This document shows, in pieces, positions 1 to 7,447 of a DNA stretch of 64,000 nt. The stretch is from Rhabdophis nuchalis (taxonomy: Eukaryota; Chordata; Lepidosauria; Squamata; Natricidae). The stretch is from assembly GCA_039707465.1 (NCBI GenBank), contig CM077658.1, positions 16,453,074 to 16,517,073 of the forward strand, read 5' to 3'. Position 1 is the stretch's first letter. Each line of letters starts with the position of its first letter. The position numbers and the translations under genes are program-made. Under the pieces are notes generated by a model. That model did no database searches, was not told the DNA's origin, and worked only from the letters and a program-made list of their open reading frames with translations.

Positions 1-457
1 ATTTAGATATGTTTAAATGTTTTTAAAGTTCAGTTTGATTACTCCTAGAACTATAGAAATTCTTCAAAATCTTAAATAGGTTGCTGACTTAAACCTGGAA
101 CCCAGCTGTAACTTTGAACTTATCAACTTATTTCACCCATGGGTATCTCACAAGGACAGGCATGGAAAACATGGAAAATGAACAGAGATCCTATTTTCCC
201 CACCTTGAGCTTGTAAGAGAGGACATAACCTGTAAGACGTAGCCAAAATCTACTTGGCCTAAGAATGACATGAAAACTAAATGCATGTACAAACACATAT
301 AAAAAAGATAACTTACCGGTGTGCCTTTATATATAAATTTATCCAGAACCCACTATCAAACTTAGCATTGAACAACTAAGTCCTCTACATGATAATGCCA
401 CCGCTCCAGTTTGTATAACTTTAAAATTGCATGCCACTCATCAGTCATAACTCTTAA
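1..457. other. Unique AT-rich DNA, no gene seen
   Basis: No coding frame, repeat family or RNA gene was recognised here. It ends at the left target duplication of the SINE that begins at 470. Confidence 0.5.
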
Positions 458-469
458 TATCACCCAATA
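458..469 (+). repeat. Left target-site duplication of the interrupted SINE
   Basis: The 12-mer TATCACCCAATA occurs here and again at 5904-5915, exactly flanking the two SINE halves. This is the target duplication expected from LINE-mediated SINE insertion. Its far copy lies beyond the LTR element, so the SINE came first. Confidence 0.85.
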
Positions 470-769
470 AAAAGGTAAAGGTTCTCCTTGCACATATGGG
501 CTAGTCGTTCCTGACTCTAGGGGGTAGTACTCATCTCCATTTCAAAGACGAAGAGCCAGCGCTGTCTGAAGACGTCTCTGTGGTCATGTGGCCGGCATGA
601 CTAAATGCCAAAGGCGCGGGGAACAGTTACCTTCCCACCAAAAGGGTCCCCATTTTTCTCCTTGCATTTTTGCGTGCTTTTGAACTGCTAGGTTGGCAGA
701 AGCTGGGACAAGTAATGGGAGCTCACTCCATTATGCAGCACTAGGGAATCGAACTGCTGAACTGCCAAC
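470..769 (-). mobile_element. tRNA-derived squamate SINE (family A), 3' portion, split by the LTR element
   Basis: Minus-strand SINE of the family also seen at 43887, 60855, 61730 and 63085. Shared blocks include the CTCTAGGGGG motif, the GTGGTCATGTGGCC block, the CTTCCCACCAAA block and the GCTAGGTTGGCAGAAGCT block. The tRNA-like head continues at 5846-5903, so the Mag element inserted between the SINE body and its tRNA head. It resembles published Sauria/Squam-type SINEs; the exact family name is not certain. Confidence 0.85.
765..769 (+). repeat. Left 5-bp target duplication of the Mag element
   Basis: CCAAC precedes the 5' LTR and is repeated at 5846-5850 directly after the 3' LTR. A 5-bp duplication is usual for Ty3/Gypsy integration. 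Confidence 0.9.
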
Positions 770-781
770 TGTTATATCCTC

Positions 782-820
782 GACCTGCGACCGGTCTCGA
801 GATACGACCGGCCGCAGGTC
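782..820 (+). repeat. Inverted repeat at the start of U3
   Basis: GACCTGCGACCGGTC (782-796) pairs with GACCGGCCGCAGGTC (806-820) around a 9-base loop. The same hairpin is in the 3' LTR at about 5519-5557. It could be a protein-binding palindrome or a stem in the 3' end of the transcript; the role is unknown. Confidence 0.7.
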
Positions 821-949
821 TTCCAGGCTGCCTCTTGGAGCCTTGGCAACAGGCTGTAGCAAGGCGGCCAACCGACAGACGCGCCTGATTGGCTGAGGCG
901 CGCCTGGCCCTTGCTGCAGCCTGATTTGGCTCCCCCTTTGACAGCTCCA

Positions 950-957
950 AATATAAA
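950..957 (+). promoter_or_regulatory. TATA-like box of the LTR promoter
   Basis: ATATAAAG lies in a GC-rich U3, about 80 bases before the AATAAA signal, which is the expected place for the core promoter of an LTR element. Confidence 0.65.
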
Positions 958-1036
958 GAGCTGTCAAAGCGCGGGAGCCCCTGTCTACCGCCTATTTCTT
1001 TCGTACTTGTTCTTACTGATTCATTAACCTGCCTAA

Positions 1037-1042
1037 AATAAA
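1037..1042 (+). terminator. LTR polyadenylation signal
   Basis: AATAAA is followed by a G/T-rich stretch (GGGCTGTTGTTTTG). The same signal is present in the 3' LTR, where it would be the functional one. Confidence 0.7.
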
Positions 1043-1109
1043 GGGCTGTTGTTTTGAGCAAACCTGGCTCGGACTCCCTCTATTCTCCACCGTGCAGAGA
1101 ATCCAACAC

Positions 1110-1120
1110 TGGCGACGAGG
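1110..1120 (+). promoter_or_regulatory. Primer binding site, tRNA-Ser(GCT)-like
   Basis: TGGCGACGAGG starts one base after the 5' LTR. It is complementary to the 3' end CCTCGTCG-CCA that I recall for vertebrate tRNA-Ser(GCT). The match runs 11 bases and then diverges. The primer identity is from memory. Confidence 0.65.
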
Positions 1121-1213
1121 GCTGGGGCCAGGCAGAGCTCCGATTGCTGAGGGAAGGAAATTTCCCTCACAAAAAAAATTTTTTTTACGTGTTTCTTTTG
1201 CGGTACGATCGCT

Positions 1214-4177
1214 ATGGGTTCCGTCCCCCCCTTCGCTCCGTTCGACTCGGCGAAGGAGACCTGGGTTTCCTTTATGGCACGATCCGAGTGCTTCGTGCTG
1301 GCAAATGACTACGGGGTGCTGCCCCCGGCGAGAAAATTGGGCCATTTCCTCGGCTGCGGCGGCACGGAGCTGTTCGCCACCGCTCCCACCGTGGCCGCGC
1401 CGACAGAAGTATATGAGATGCCGTGGGACACATTGATCGAACGGCTCAGGGCCCACTACGCCCCGGTGCCGTCTAAGATGACCCACCGCTTCGCTTTCAG
1501 GAAGTGCCTCCAGAAGCCTGACCAGTCGGTGGCCGAATTCCTGAAGGCGCTCCGCATGGCCGCCATTCCGTGCGCTTTCGCCGCGGAGTTCCTGGCCGAG
1601 TCCCTGCTGGAGCAATTCATCTGGGGCCTCAGGGAGGTCCGCCTCAGAAGGCGCCTGCTGGCCCGCGCTGAACTGACCCTAGAACAAGCTGTGGACGAGG
1701 CTCGGGCGTTCGAGATGTCCGAGTCCTCGGTCCTGGATAGAGACTTGGACCGCCATCCGCCCGCACGCGCGTGCCTGGTTGAGGAGGACGATGACCCTGA
1801 CGAGGACGAGGACGACCAAGTCGCCTACATAAGGCCCGCCGGCCGCAAGCCGCCCCTGCCGGCTGCCTACAGATGTCTGGGCTGCCGGGGGAAGCACCCT
1901 CGGGCCGATTGCCCGTTCAAGGAGGCCATCTGCCGCCGCTGCGGCCGCAAGGGACACTTGGCCGCCGCTTGCCGCGCCGCCGCGCCCGTGGAAGATCAAC
2001 CCTCCTTCGAGCCTCAACGCCGCTCCGGAGAGGAACGTAGAGGGCCTGCGGCCAACCCACCCACCCAACGCCGCCGGGGCAGACGCCAGCAGCCGCAGCC
2101 GTCCGGCTGCTTTGCCTTGACCGACGACAACTCTCTGCTGGAAGCCTTGCCCAACCGTACGCGGCTCAGGACAGTTGTAACACTGGAGGGGGTGGGGGTC
2201 CGCATGGAGGTGGACTCTGGCTCGTCTCGGTCCATCATTTCCCGGGCACAGTTGGCCAAGCTACGCCCCGGCCTTTCCTTAGACAGATTGTCCCCCCCAC
2301 TCACGGTTTTGCGGGACTATCAGGGATCGTCAATTCCCACCCTGGGCCAAATTTCCCTGAGGGTGGAGTACGGGGGTTTCAAGGGGCCCTTGCCTATCCT
2401 GGTGGTTTCTGATCCCCTGGCGGCCATCATCGGCCTGGATTGGTTTCCCGCCCTTGGCCTGTCAGTGCAAGGGGTCCACTCTATTCCCGCCTCCTCTCCC
2501 ATCTCCGGGGTTTTGGAGGAGTTCGCCGACGTGCTAGACGGTCGGCTTGGCTCTTACGTGGGCACCCCTGTCTCCTTAAATCTTGACCCTCAGGTTGCAC
2601 CCATTAGGCTCAAGGCCCGCAGGCTGCCGCTCGCCCTGAAGCCCAAGGTCGATGCCGAACTTGACCGGCTGGTGGCGCAGGGCGTGCTCGAACCCGTTGA
2701 CCAGGCGAGATGGGAGACCCCCATAGTGGTCCCCATCAAGCCCGACGGGTCGGTGCGGATCTGCGCCGACTATAAGTCGACCATCAACCGTGGGCTCCAG
2801 GCGAACCCATATCCAGTTCCAGTGGTGCAAGACCTGCTCCATTCCCTGGGGCAGGGCCGCATATTTGCGAAACTGGATATGGCCCAGGACTATCAACAGC
2901 TCCCGGTGGACGAGGCGGCTGCGGAGGCGCAGACCATCGTCACCCACCGGGGGGCTTTCCGTTGTCGCAGACTCCAATTCGGTGTGTCCGTCGCCCCGGG
3001 GATCTTCCAGAGCCTCATGGAACGTTTGCTCCATGGGCTCCCAGGCGTGGTCCCGTATTTTGACGACGTTCTGATAGCTGCTTCCAGCATCTCAGAACTC
3101 GCCAAAGTACTGAGGAAGGTCCTCAGCATTTTCAGGGGTGCGGGATTAAAGTTGAAGCGCAGCAAATGCGTTTTTGCCGCGCCGGAGGTGGAGTTCCTGG
3201 GCTTCTTGATTGATGCCCGGGGCATCCACCCCACCCCCAAGAAGGTCGAGGCCATTAGGAACGCCCCTACGCCTGCCTCCAAGACGGAGCTGCAGGCGTT
3301 CCTCGGCCTCTTAAATTTCTACCCGCCTTTTCTCCCCCACAAGGCAACGCTAGCCGAGCCGCTTCATCGATTGCTCGATCGATCTGCGGCCTGGTGCTGG
3401 GGCAGCCGCGAGGCGCATGCGTTCGCGGCTGTCAAAGCCACTCTGACGTCAGAGGCAGTCCTTGTGCAATATGATGACAGGCTGCCCTTGACCTTGGCGT
3501 GCGATGCCTCCCCTTTCGGCCTGGGGGCCGTCCTGAGCCATTCCTTCCCAGATGGCTCAGAAGCCCCCATTGCTTTTTGGTCCCGGACAATGTCTCCCAC
3601 TGAGAGAAACTATAGCCAGATTGACAAGGAGGCTCTGGCTATGGTGTCCGGCATCAAAAAGTTCCACCAATACCTGTATGGTCGGACTTTTGCTGTCTTC
3701 ACAGACCATAAGCCTCTCCTTGGGCTTTTGGCCGGTGACCGTCCGACCCCCCCCATCCTTTCTCCCAGGATGACCAGATGGACGGAGTTCCTGGCAGCGT
3801 ATAGTTATACGCTGTACTTCCGTCCGGGCAAGCAGCTGGGGCACGCTGATGCCCTGAGCAGGTGCCCCCTCCCCAAGGCGGACGAGGAGCCGGTGCCGGC
3901 ACTGTCCGTCTTGTCTGTGGCAGACTCAGGCCTGCCCTTGACGTCCTCGGACGTCGCCGCCCGGACGAGGGCTGACCCTGTCCTGTCCCAGGTCTCCACC
4001 TGGGTCTTGCGAGGGTGGCCTCAGGGCGGCGTGGCCGAAGATTTCCGGCTGTACAAGACACGCCAGACGGAGCTTTCGCTCCACAGCGGCTGCTTGTGCT
4101 GGGGGGATCGGGTCGTCGTTCCCCCCCCCTCCGTCACCAGGTGCTCCGGACGATCCACGCCGACCACCCCGGCATAG
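1214..4177 (+). CDS. Mag-type Gag-Pol polyprotein, first segment: Gag, protease, RT, RNase H
   Basis: One 987-codon frame opens at the first ATG after the leader. Residues about 1-200 form a Gag capsid-like region (W and aromatic pattern, FxxGLR-type motif). Two zinc knuckles follow: residues 221-233 (C-X2-C-X3-H-X4-C, one residue short of canonical) and 240-253 (C-X2-C-X4-H-X4-C). The aspartyl protease motif DSGS is at 334-337. RT spans about 490-680, with the catalytic YFDD at 615-618; the second position is more often L, V or I. RNase H has its first Asp at 764 (CDASPFG) and a TDHKPL motif at 830-835. Gag is fused in frame to Pol. The frame leaves the true coding path just after the C9 tract at 4121-4129, and the last ~16 residues are out-of-frame read-through before the stop. 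Confidence 0.9.
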   Translation: MGSVPPFAPFDSAKETWVSFMARSECFVLANDYGVLPPARKLGHFLGCGGTELFATAPTVAAPTEVYEMPWDTLIERLRAHYAPVPSKMTHRFAFRKCLQKPDQSVAEFLKALRMAAIPCAFAAEFLAESLLEQFIWGLREVRLRRRLLARAELTLEQAVDEARAFEMSESSVLDRDLDRHPPARACLVEEDDDPDEDEDDQVAYIRPAGRKPPLPAAYRCLGCRGKHPRADCPFKEAICRRCGRKGHLAAACRAAAPVEDQPSFEPQRRSGEERRGPAANPPTQRRRGRRQQPQPSGCFALTDDNSLLEALPNRTRLRTVVTLEGVGVRMEVDSGSSRSIISRAQLAKLRPGLSLDRLSPPLTVLRDYQGSSIPTLGQISLRVEYGGFKGPLPILVVSDPLAAIIGLDWFPALGLSVQGVHSIPASSPISGVLEEFADVLDGRLGSYVGTPVSLNLDPQVAPIRLKARRLPLALKPKVDAELDRLVAQGVLEPVDQARWETPIVVPIKPDGSVRICADYKSTINRGLQANPYPVPVVQDLLHSLGQGRIFAKLDMAQDYQQLPVDEAAAEAQTIVTHRGAFRCRRLQFGVSVAPGIFQSLMERLLHGLPGVVPYFDDVLIAASSISELAKVLRKVLSIFRGAGLKLKRSKCVFAAPEVEFLGFLIDARGIHPTPKKVEAIRNAPTPASKTELQAFLGLLNFYPPFLPHKATLAEPLHRLLDRSAAWCWGSREAHAFAAVKATLTSEAVLVQYDDRLPLTLACDASPFGLGAVLSHSFPDGSEAPIAFWSRTMSPTERNYSQIDKEALAMVSGIKKFHQYLYGRTFAVFTDHKPLLGLLAGDRPTPPILSPRMTRWTEFLAAYSYTLYFRPGKQLGHADALSRCPLPKADEEPVPALSVLSVADSGLPLTSSDVAARTRADPVLSQVSTWVLRGWPQGGVAEDFRLYKTRQTELSLHSGCLCWGDRVVVPPPSVTRCSGRSTPTTPA
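4121..4129 (+). other. C9 homopolymer at the RNase H/integrase frame break
   Basis: Nine C residues lie exactly where the polyprotein passes from one frame to the frame one base back. A one-base length change in the run, a sequencing error or programmed -1 slippage would each fit. Confidence 0.8.
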
Positions 4178-5634
4178 CTCGGATGAAGGCGCTCGCCCGC
4201 AGCTATGTGTGGTGGCCGGGCTTGGATGCGGAGGTAGCTGCCTGGGTCGGGGGTTGTGTCCCTTGTCAGACCACCCGCCCCGCCCCTCCGGTCGCCCCGC
4301 CCAGGGAGTGGGACTTGCCCCGGAGCCCTTGGTCCAGGCTCCACATAGACTTCGCGGGCCCCTTCCGAGGCCAAACATTCCTGGTGGTCGTGGACGCCTA
4401 CTCCCGCTGGGTGGAGGTCATCTTGATGGCTTCCACTACGGCCGAGAGTACGGTCAGGGCCTTGCGCCGCCTTTTTGCGACGCACGGGTTGCCGGACATC
4501 GTGGTGTCCGACAACAGGCCCCAGTTCCAGTCCGCCACCTTCCAGGAGTTCTTGGCCTCGCAAGGGATCCGCCATGCGCCAGTGGCCCCTTATCATCCGG
4601 CCTCCAATGGTCGGGCAGAACGGGCCGTCCGCTCGGCCAAGGAGGCTCTGGGACGGATGACCAGAGGGGACTGGCCCGCAAGGGTGGCTGCTTACCTGTT
4701 AGGTCAGCATTCCACCCCTTGCCCAGCCACACGGAAAAGCCCCGCCGAGCTCTTGATGGGTCGCCGCCTGCGGACAACCTTGGACAGGCTGCACCCGGCA
4801 TACAACGATGTGCAGCCTTGCAACCTGGGGGTCCCACCCCCCCGCCTTTTCCAGCCCGGGGACCCTGTGTACGCCCGCCACTATGCAGGGGACACTAAGT
4901 GGGTTCCGGCCACTGTAACCGAGCTAACGGGTCCCTGCTCTTTCAGGGTCAGCCTCCCGGACGGGTCCGAGTGGCGGCGCCACTTGGATCAGCTAAGGCG
5001 CCGCCTACCCACGCCTGCGGACCCATCGTCGGAACCGCCCTGCCCCGTTGCCCCGGTTGGGCCAGTCAACCCGTTCCCAGTGAAACCGCTCGGGGCCTTC
5101 GCTTCTTCAGGCCCGGCCGAACTGAACGCCGCCTTCCGGCATACGCTTCAGAAGCTGTCTCAAACCGAGGGGGACGCGCAGGCCCTTGCGCCTAAGGACC
5201 CGCCCTGCACCGCCGCAACCAACCGGCATCCAACAAACTATGCTCCGAACGCCGCGCCCCCTCGCCCCGACTTACCAGCTCAGACGGCTCCGCCTCCGCG
5301 AGTAGGCCTCGATGACGTCACCACCTGGAGCTCCACTCCCCGAAGGGAGGAGCTCGCACAGGGGCAACCTACCTCGCCGACTTCTCACCAACAACTGAGA
5401 CGGTCTGGGCGTTCCCGGCGCCGCCCCGCCTACTTACAAGACTACGCATGCTCGTGCATCAGAGCGGACAGTTCTTCGAGCATGCGCAGACCGAGGGGGG
5501 AAAGGGGTGTTATATCCTCGACCTGCGACCGGTCTCGAGATACGACCGGCCGCAGGTCTTCCAGGCTGCCTCTTGGAGCCTTGGCAACAGGCTGTAGCAA
5601 GGCGGCCAACCGACAGACGCGCCTGATTGGCTGA
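4129..5634 (+). CDS. Mag-type Pol, second segment: integrase (shifted frame)
   Basis: This frame is open from 4015, but recognisable protein starts at about 4129, one frame back from the upstream segment. Counting from 4015, the zinc-binding region is H48-X2-H51-X29-C-X2-C. The catalytic core has D112, D166 and E202, a D,D35E arrangement. A GPY/F-like module follows (about 295-335), then a basic, proline-rich tail. There is no separate start codon of its own, so it should be the end of the polyprotein. In the SDNGPQF-type motif, the usual Gly is Arg. The frame crosses the polypurine tract and ends 127 bases inside the 3' LTR, so the last ~42 residues are encoded by U3. Confidence 0.85.
   Translation, partial: LRHQVLRTIHADHPGIARMKALARSYVWWPGLDAEVAAWVGGCVPCQTTRPAPPVAPPREWDLPRSPWSRLHIDFAGPFRGQTFLVVVDAYSRWVEVILMASTTAESTVRALRRLFATHGLPDIVVSDNRPQFQSATFQEFLASQGIRHAPVAPYHPASNGRAERAVRSAKEALGRMTRGDWPARVAAYLLGQHSTPCPATRKSPAELLMGRRLRTTLDRLHPAYNDVQPCNLGVPPPRLFQPGDPVYARHYAGDTKWVPATVTELTGPCSFRVSLPDGSEWRRHLDQLRRRLPTPADPSSEPPCPVAPVGPVNPFPVKPLGAFASSGPAELNAAFRHTLQKLSQTEGDAQALAPKDPPCTAATNRHPTNYAPNAAPPRPDLPAQTAPPPRVGLDDVTTWSSTPRREELAQGQPTSPTSHQQLRRSGRSRRRPAYLQDYACSCIRADSSSSMRRPRGERGVISSTCDRSRDTTGRRSSRLPLGALATGCSKAANRQTRLIG
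5489..5507 (+). promoter_or_regulatory. Polypurine tract
   Basis: A G/A-rich run (GGGGGGAAAGGGG core) sits immediately before the 3' LTR. This is the expected plus-strand primer. Confidence 0.85.
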
Positions 5635-5845
5635 GGCGCGCCTGGCCCTTGCTGCAGCCTGATTGGCTCCCCCTTTGACAGCTCCAAATATAAAGAGCTG
5701 TCAAAGCGCGGGAGCCCCTGTCTACCGCCTATTTCTTTCGTACTTGTTCTTACTGATTCATTAACCTGCCTAAAATAAAGGGCTGTTGTTTTGAGCAAAC
5801 CTGGCTCGGACTCCCTCTATTCTCCACCGTGCAGAGAATCCAACA
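5508..5845 (+). repeat. 3' LTR (338 bp)
   Basis: It is identical by eye to the 5' LTR except for one missing T. It ends CAACA and is followed by the CCAAC target duplication. Its first 127 bases also encode the C-terminal end of the integrase frame. Confidence 0.95.
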
Positions 5846-5903
5846 CCAACCTTTCTAATTGACAAGTTCAGAGTCTTAGCCATTGAGCCACCGTGTCCCA
5901 TAT
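5846..5903 (-). mobile_element. tRNA-like head of the interrupted SINE (family A)
   Basis: It reads, in reverse, as the TGGCTCAATGGCTAAG-type box A region of the SINE whose body is at 470-769. The right target copy (TATCACCCAATA, 5904-5915) follows. The box B region is destroyed by divergence and the insertion. Confidence 0.8.
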
Positions 5904-5915
5904 TATCACCCAATA

Positions 5916-6838
5916 GCTGTGGCTATACCAGGTTACTTCAAAGTGGTCAATACTTTTTCACACGGGCCAATGGAACCCCCACGGGCCAAGTGTATAGTAT
6001 TTATTAAATTATTTTCATATAAGAAATATTTGGGGATCAATGAACAATCCGGACGTTCCTGAAGGAAGTAGATGGGCTGGAAAATTTGTCTACACAATTC
6101 TAAGCCACACTGTGTACACCACTCACAATTCTGGTCTGCACAATTCTCAGCCAAAACCAAACAGCCATACAATCCTAATGTTCTGCATTATGTGAATTCA
6201 TATATTGATATGAATCTTGAATTTGATCAGCAACTGAAGAACCTTTTATGGGCCCCCATTTCCTTAGTTTTCTGAACAAAAACATTAAATTCTAGCAGAA
6301 TTTTCATTGCCCTTGGATGAATAAAGCAGATGTCCAAGGAGTAAGTTTCAGGCAAGTAAATGGATGCCTGCATTCACCCATAATTGCTACACAGAGTGAA
6401 CCTATGACTAAGCAATCACAGCCGTCTTTAGGCCTTACATTCACACACAGGTCAAGAACATACTTGAAGCCGCAACACAAAAGCTTCTACTTTGGAGAAT
6501 ATTGACTTTGATAGAATACAGGAATACTAACAATACATGAAACATTTAACCTACCATATGCAAGTGAATCATATTAAAGAGGGAACAGAGAAGAAGGGAC
6601 TTTGTGAAACTACAAATGAGCAAAGAATCCTGAAATCAATGCACTTATGCAAAGATCCATGCACCACAAAGACAGGGAATTTTTAAAAGCAGATTAAAAA
6701 GACTAAACAGTGCTAAAAAGAAACAGGCAATGAGAGGAAAAAGCCTCAAGTAATGGAAATATACCATTGGACAAAATGGAATACAGTCCTTTCCATAATT
6801 AAAAATAAATTCAAAGCATGTCTATTATGCATCGGACC
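5916..6838. other. Unique non-coding DNA
   Basis: No repeat or coding frame of interest was recognised. Confidence 0.5.
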
Positions 6839-6846
6839 CCTTAGAT

Positions 6847-6984
6847 CAGGGATCCCCAACCTTTAAGTTTGAAGGACTTCAGCTCCCTCAAACTTTAAGT
6901 CTGAAGGACTTCAGCAAAGCTGGCTGGAGAAGTCTGGGAGCTGAAGTCCTTCAGACTCAAAGTTGCAAAGGTTGGGGACCCCTG
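6847..6984. mobile_element. Palindromic hAT-type MITE with perfect 8-bp TSD
   Basis: It starts CAGGGATCCCCAACCTTT and ends with its complement (AAAGGTTGGGGACCCCTG). CCTTAGAT flanks both sides (6839-6846, 6985-6992). The inner body is an inverted repeat around GAAGTCCTTCAG and GCTGGCTGG. An 8-bp duplication and CAG...CTG ends indicate hAT transposition. Confidence 0.85.
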
Positions 6985-7189
6985 CCTTAGATTACAATCG
7001 GTTGCATGTCTTCCAGGATGCAGCAAAGTTTAATAATTTAAGCCACAGTCACTTCTGCAAATTCCAAGACTGCAGCAGTCCTATGTACAAGGACTCAAGC
7101 TGAAGGATGCTGAAGTCAGGCAAAGCTGAAACACAATGCATTTATGAGAAACTGGGGAAGATGAAAATATAGGCATTTGGGGGAAAAGT

Positions 7190-7447
7190 GAGTCCCTCTT
7201 CTTTGCGGCATCCCCTCAAATACTAGAACACTGCTATCATGTCAACCCCCCCAATCCTTTTTTTTTTCATTAGACTAGTCGTAACTACCCAATTCCTGCA
7301 ACCATTCTTCTTACGTTTTAGCCTCCAGGCCCTTAATCATCTTAGTTGCTCTTCCCTGCACTCTTTCCAGAGTTCTCATAATGTAGTGACCAAAACTGGA
7401 TCCATTATTCCGAATGTGGCCACACTAAGGTTTTACAAAGTCCCCAG
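7190..7447 (-). mobile_element. CR1 LINE fragment
   Basis: It matches, on the minus strand, the CR1 3' coding region seen better at 14338-15010 and 58370-58995. Shared motifs are GAACACTGCTATCATGTC, CCCAATTCCTGCAACC and GTGACCAAAACTGGAT. It is 5'- and 3'-truncated and diverged. Confidence 0.8.

Larger units (their letters stand above)
770..1108 (+). repeat. 5' LTR (339 bp)
   Basis: It begins TGTTATATCC and ends ATCCAACA. It matches the LTR at 5508-5845 except for one extra T in the ATTTGGCT stretch near 924. It carries inverted CCAAT-type motifs (ATTGG near 888), a TATA-like box at 950-957 and an AATAAA signal at 1037-1042, which gives a normal U3-R-U5 layout. Confidence 0.95.
770..5845 (+). 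mobile_element. Ty3/Gypsy (Mag-type) LTR retrotransposon, nearly complete
   Basis: A 5,076-bp element has TG...CA LTRs (770-1108 and 5508-5845), a primer binding site, gag, protease, RT, RNase H and integrase coding sequence in Ty3/Gypsy order, a polypurine tract, and a CCAAC target duplication. The gag type, zinc knuckles and pol order resemble the Mag (K02A2.6-like) lineage. No envelope gene is present. The LTRs differ by a single inserted base, so the insertion is recent. The GC content is much higher than that of the flanks. One frame break at a C9 tract (4121-4129) separates RNase H from integrase, so autonomous activity of this copy is doubtful unless ribosomes shift there. Confidence 0.95.

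Noticed and set aside
693..896. Open frames in the SINE and 5' LTR
   Set aside because: They are translations of repeat DNA, and the LTR part recurs identically at the end of the integrase frame.
4209..4898. Second long frame overlapping integrase
   Set aside because: A GC-rich shadow frame; the integrase motifs are in the other frame.
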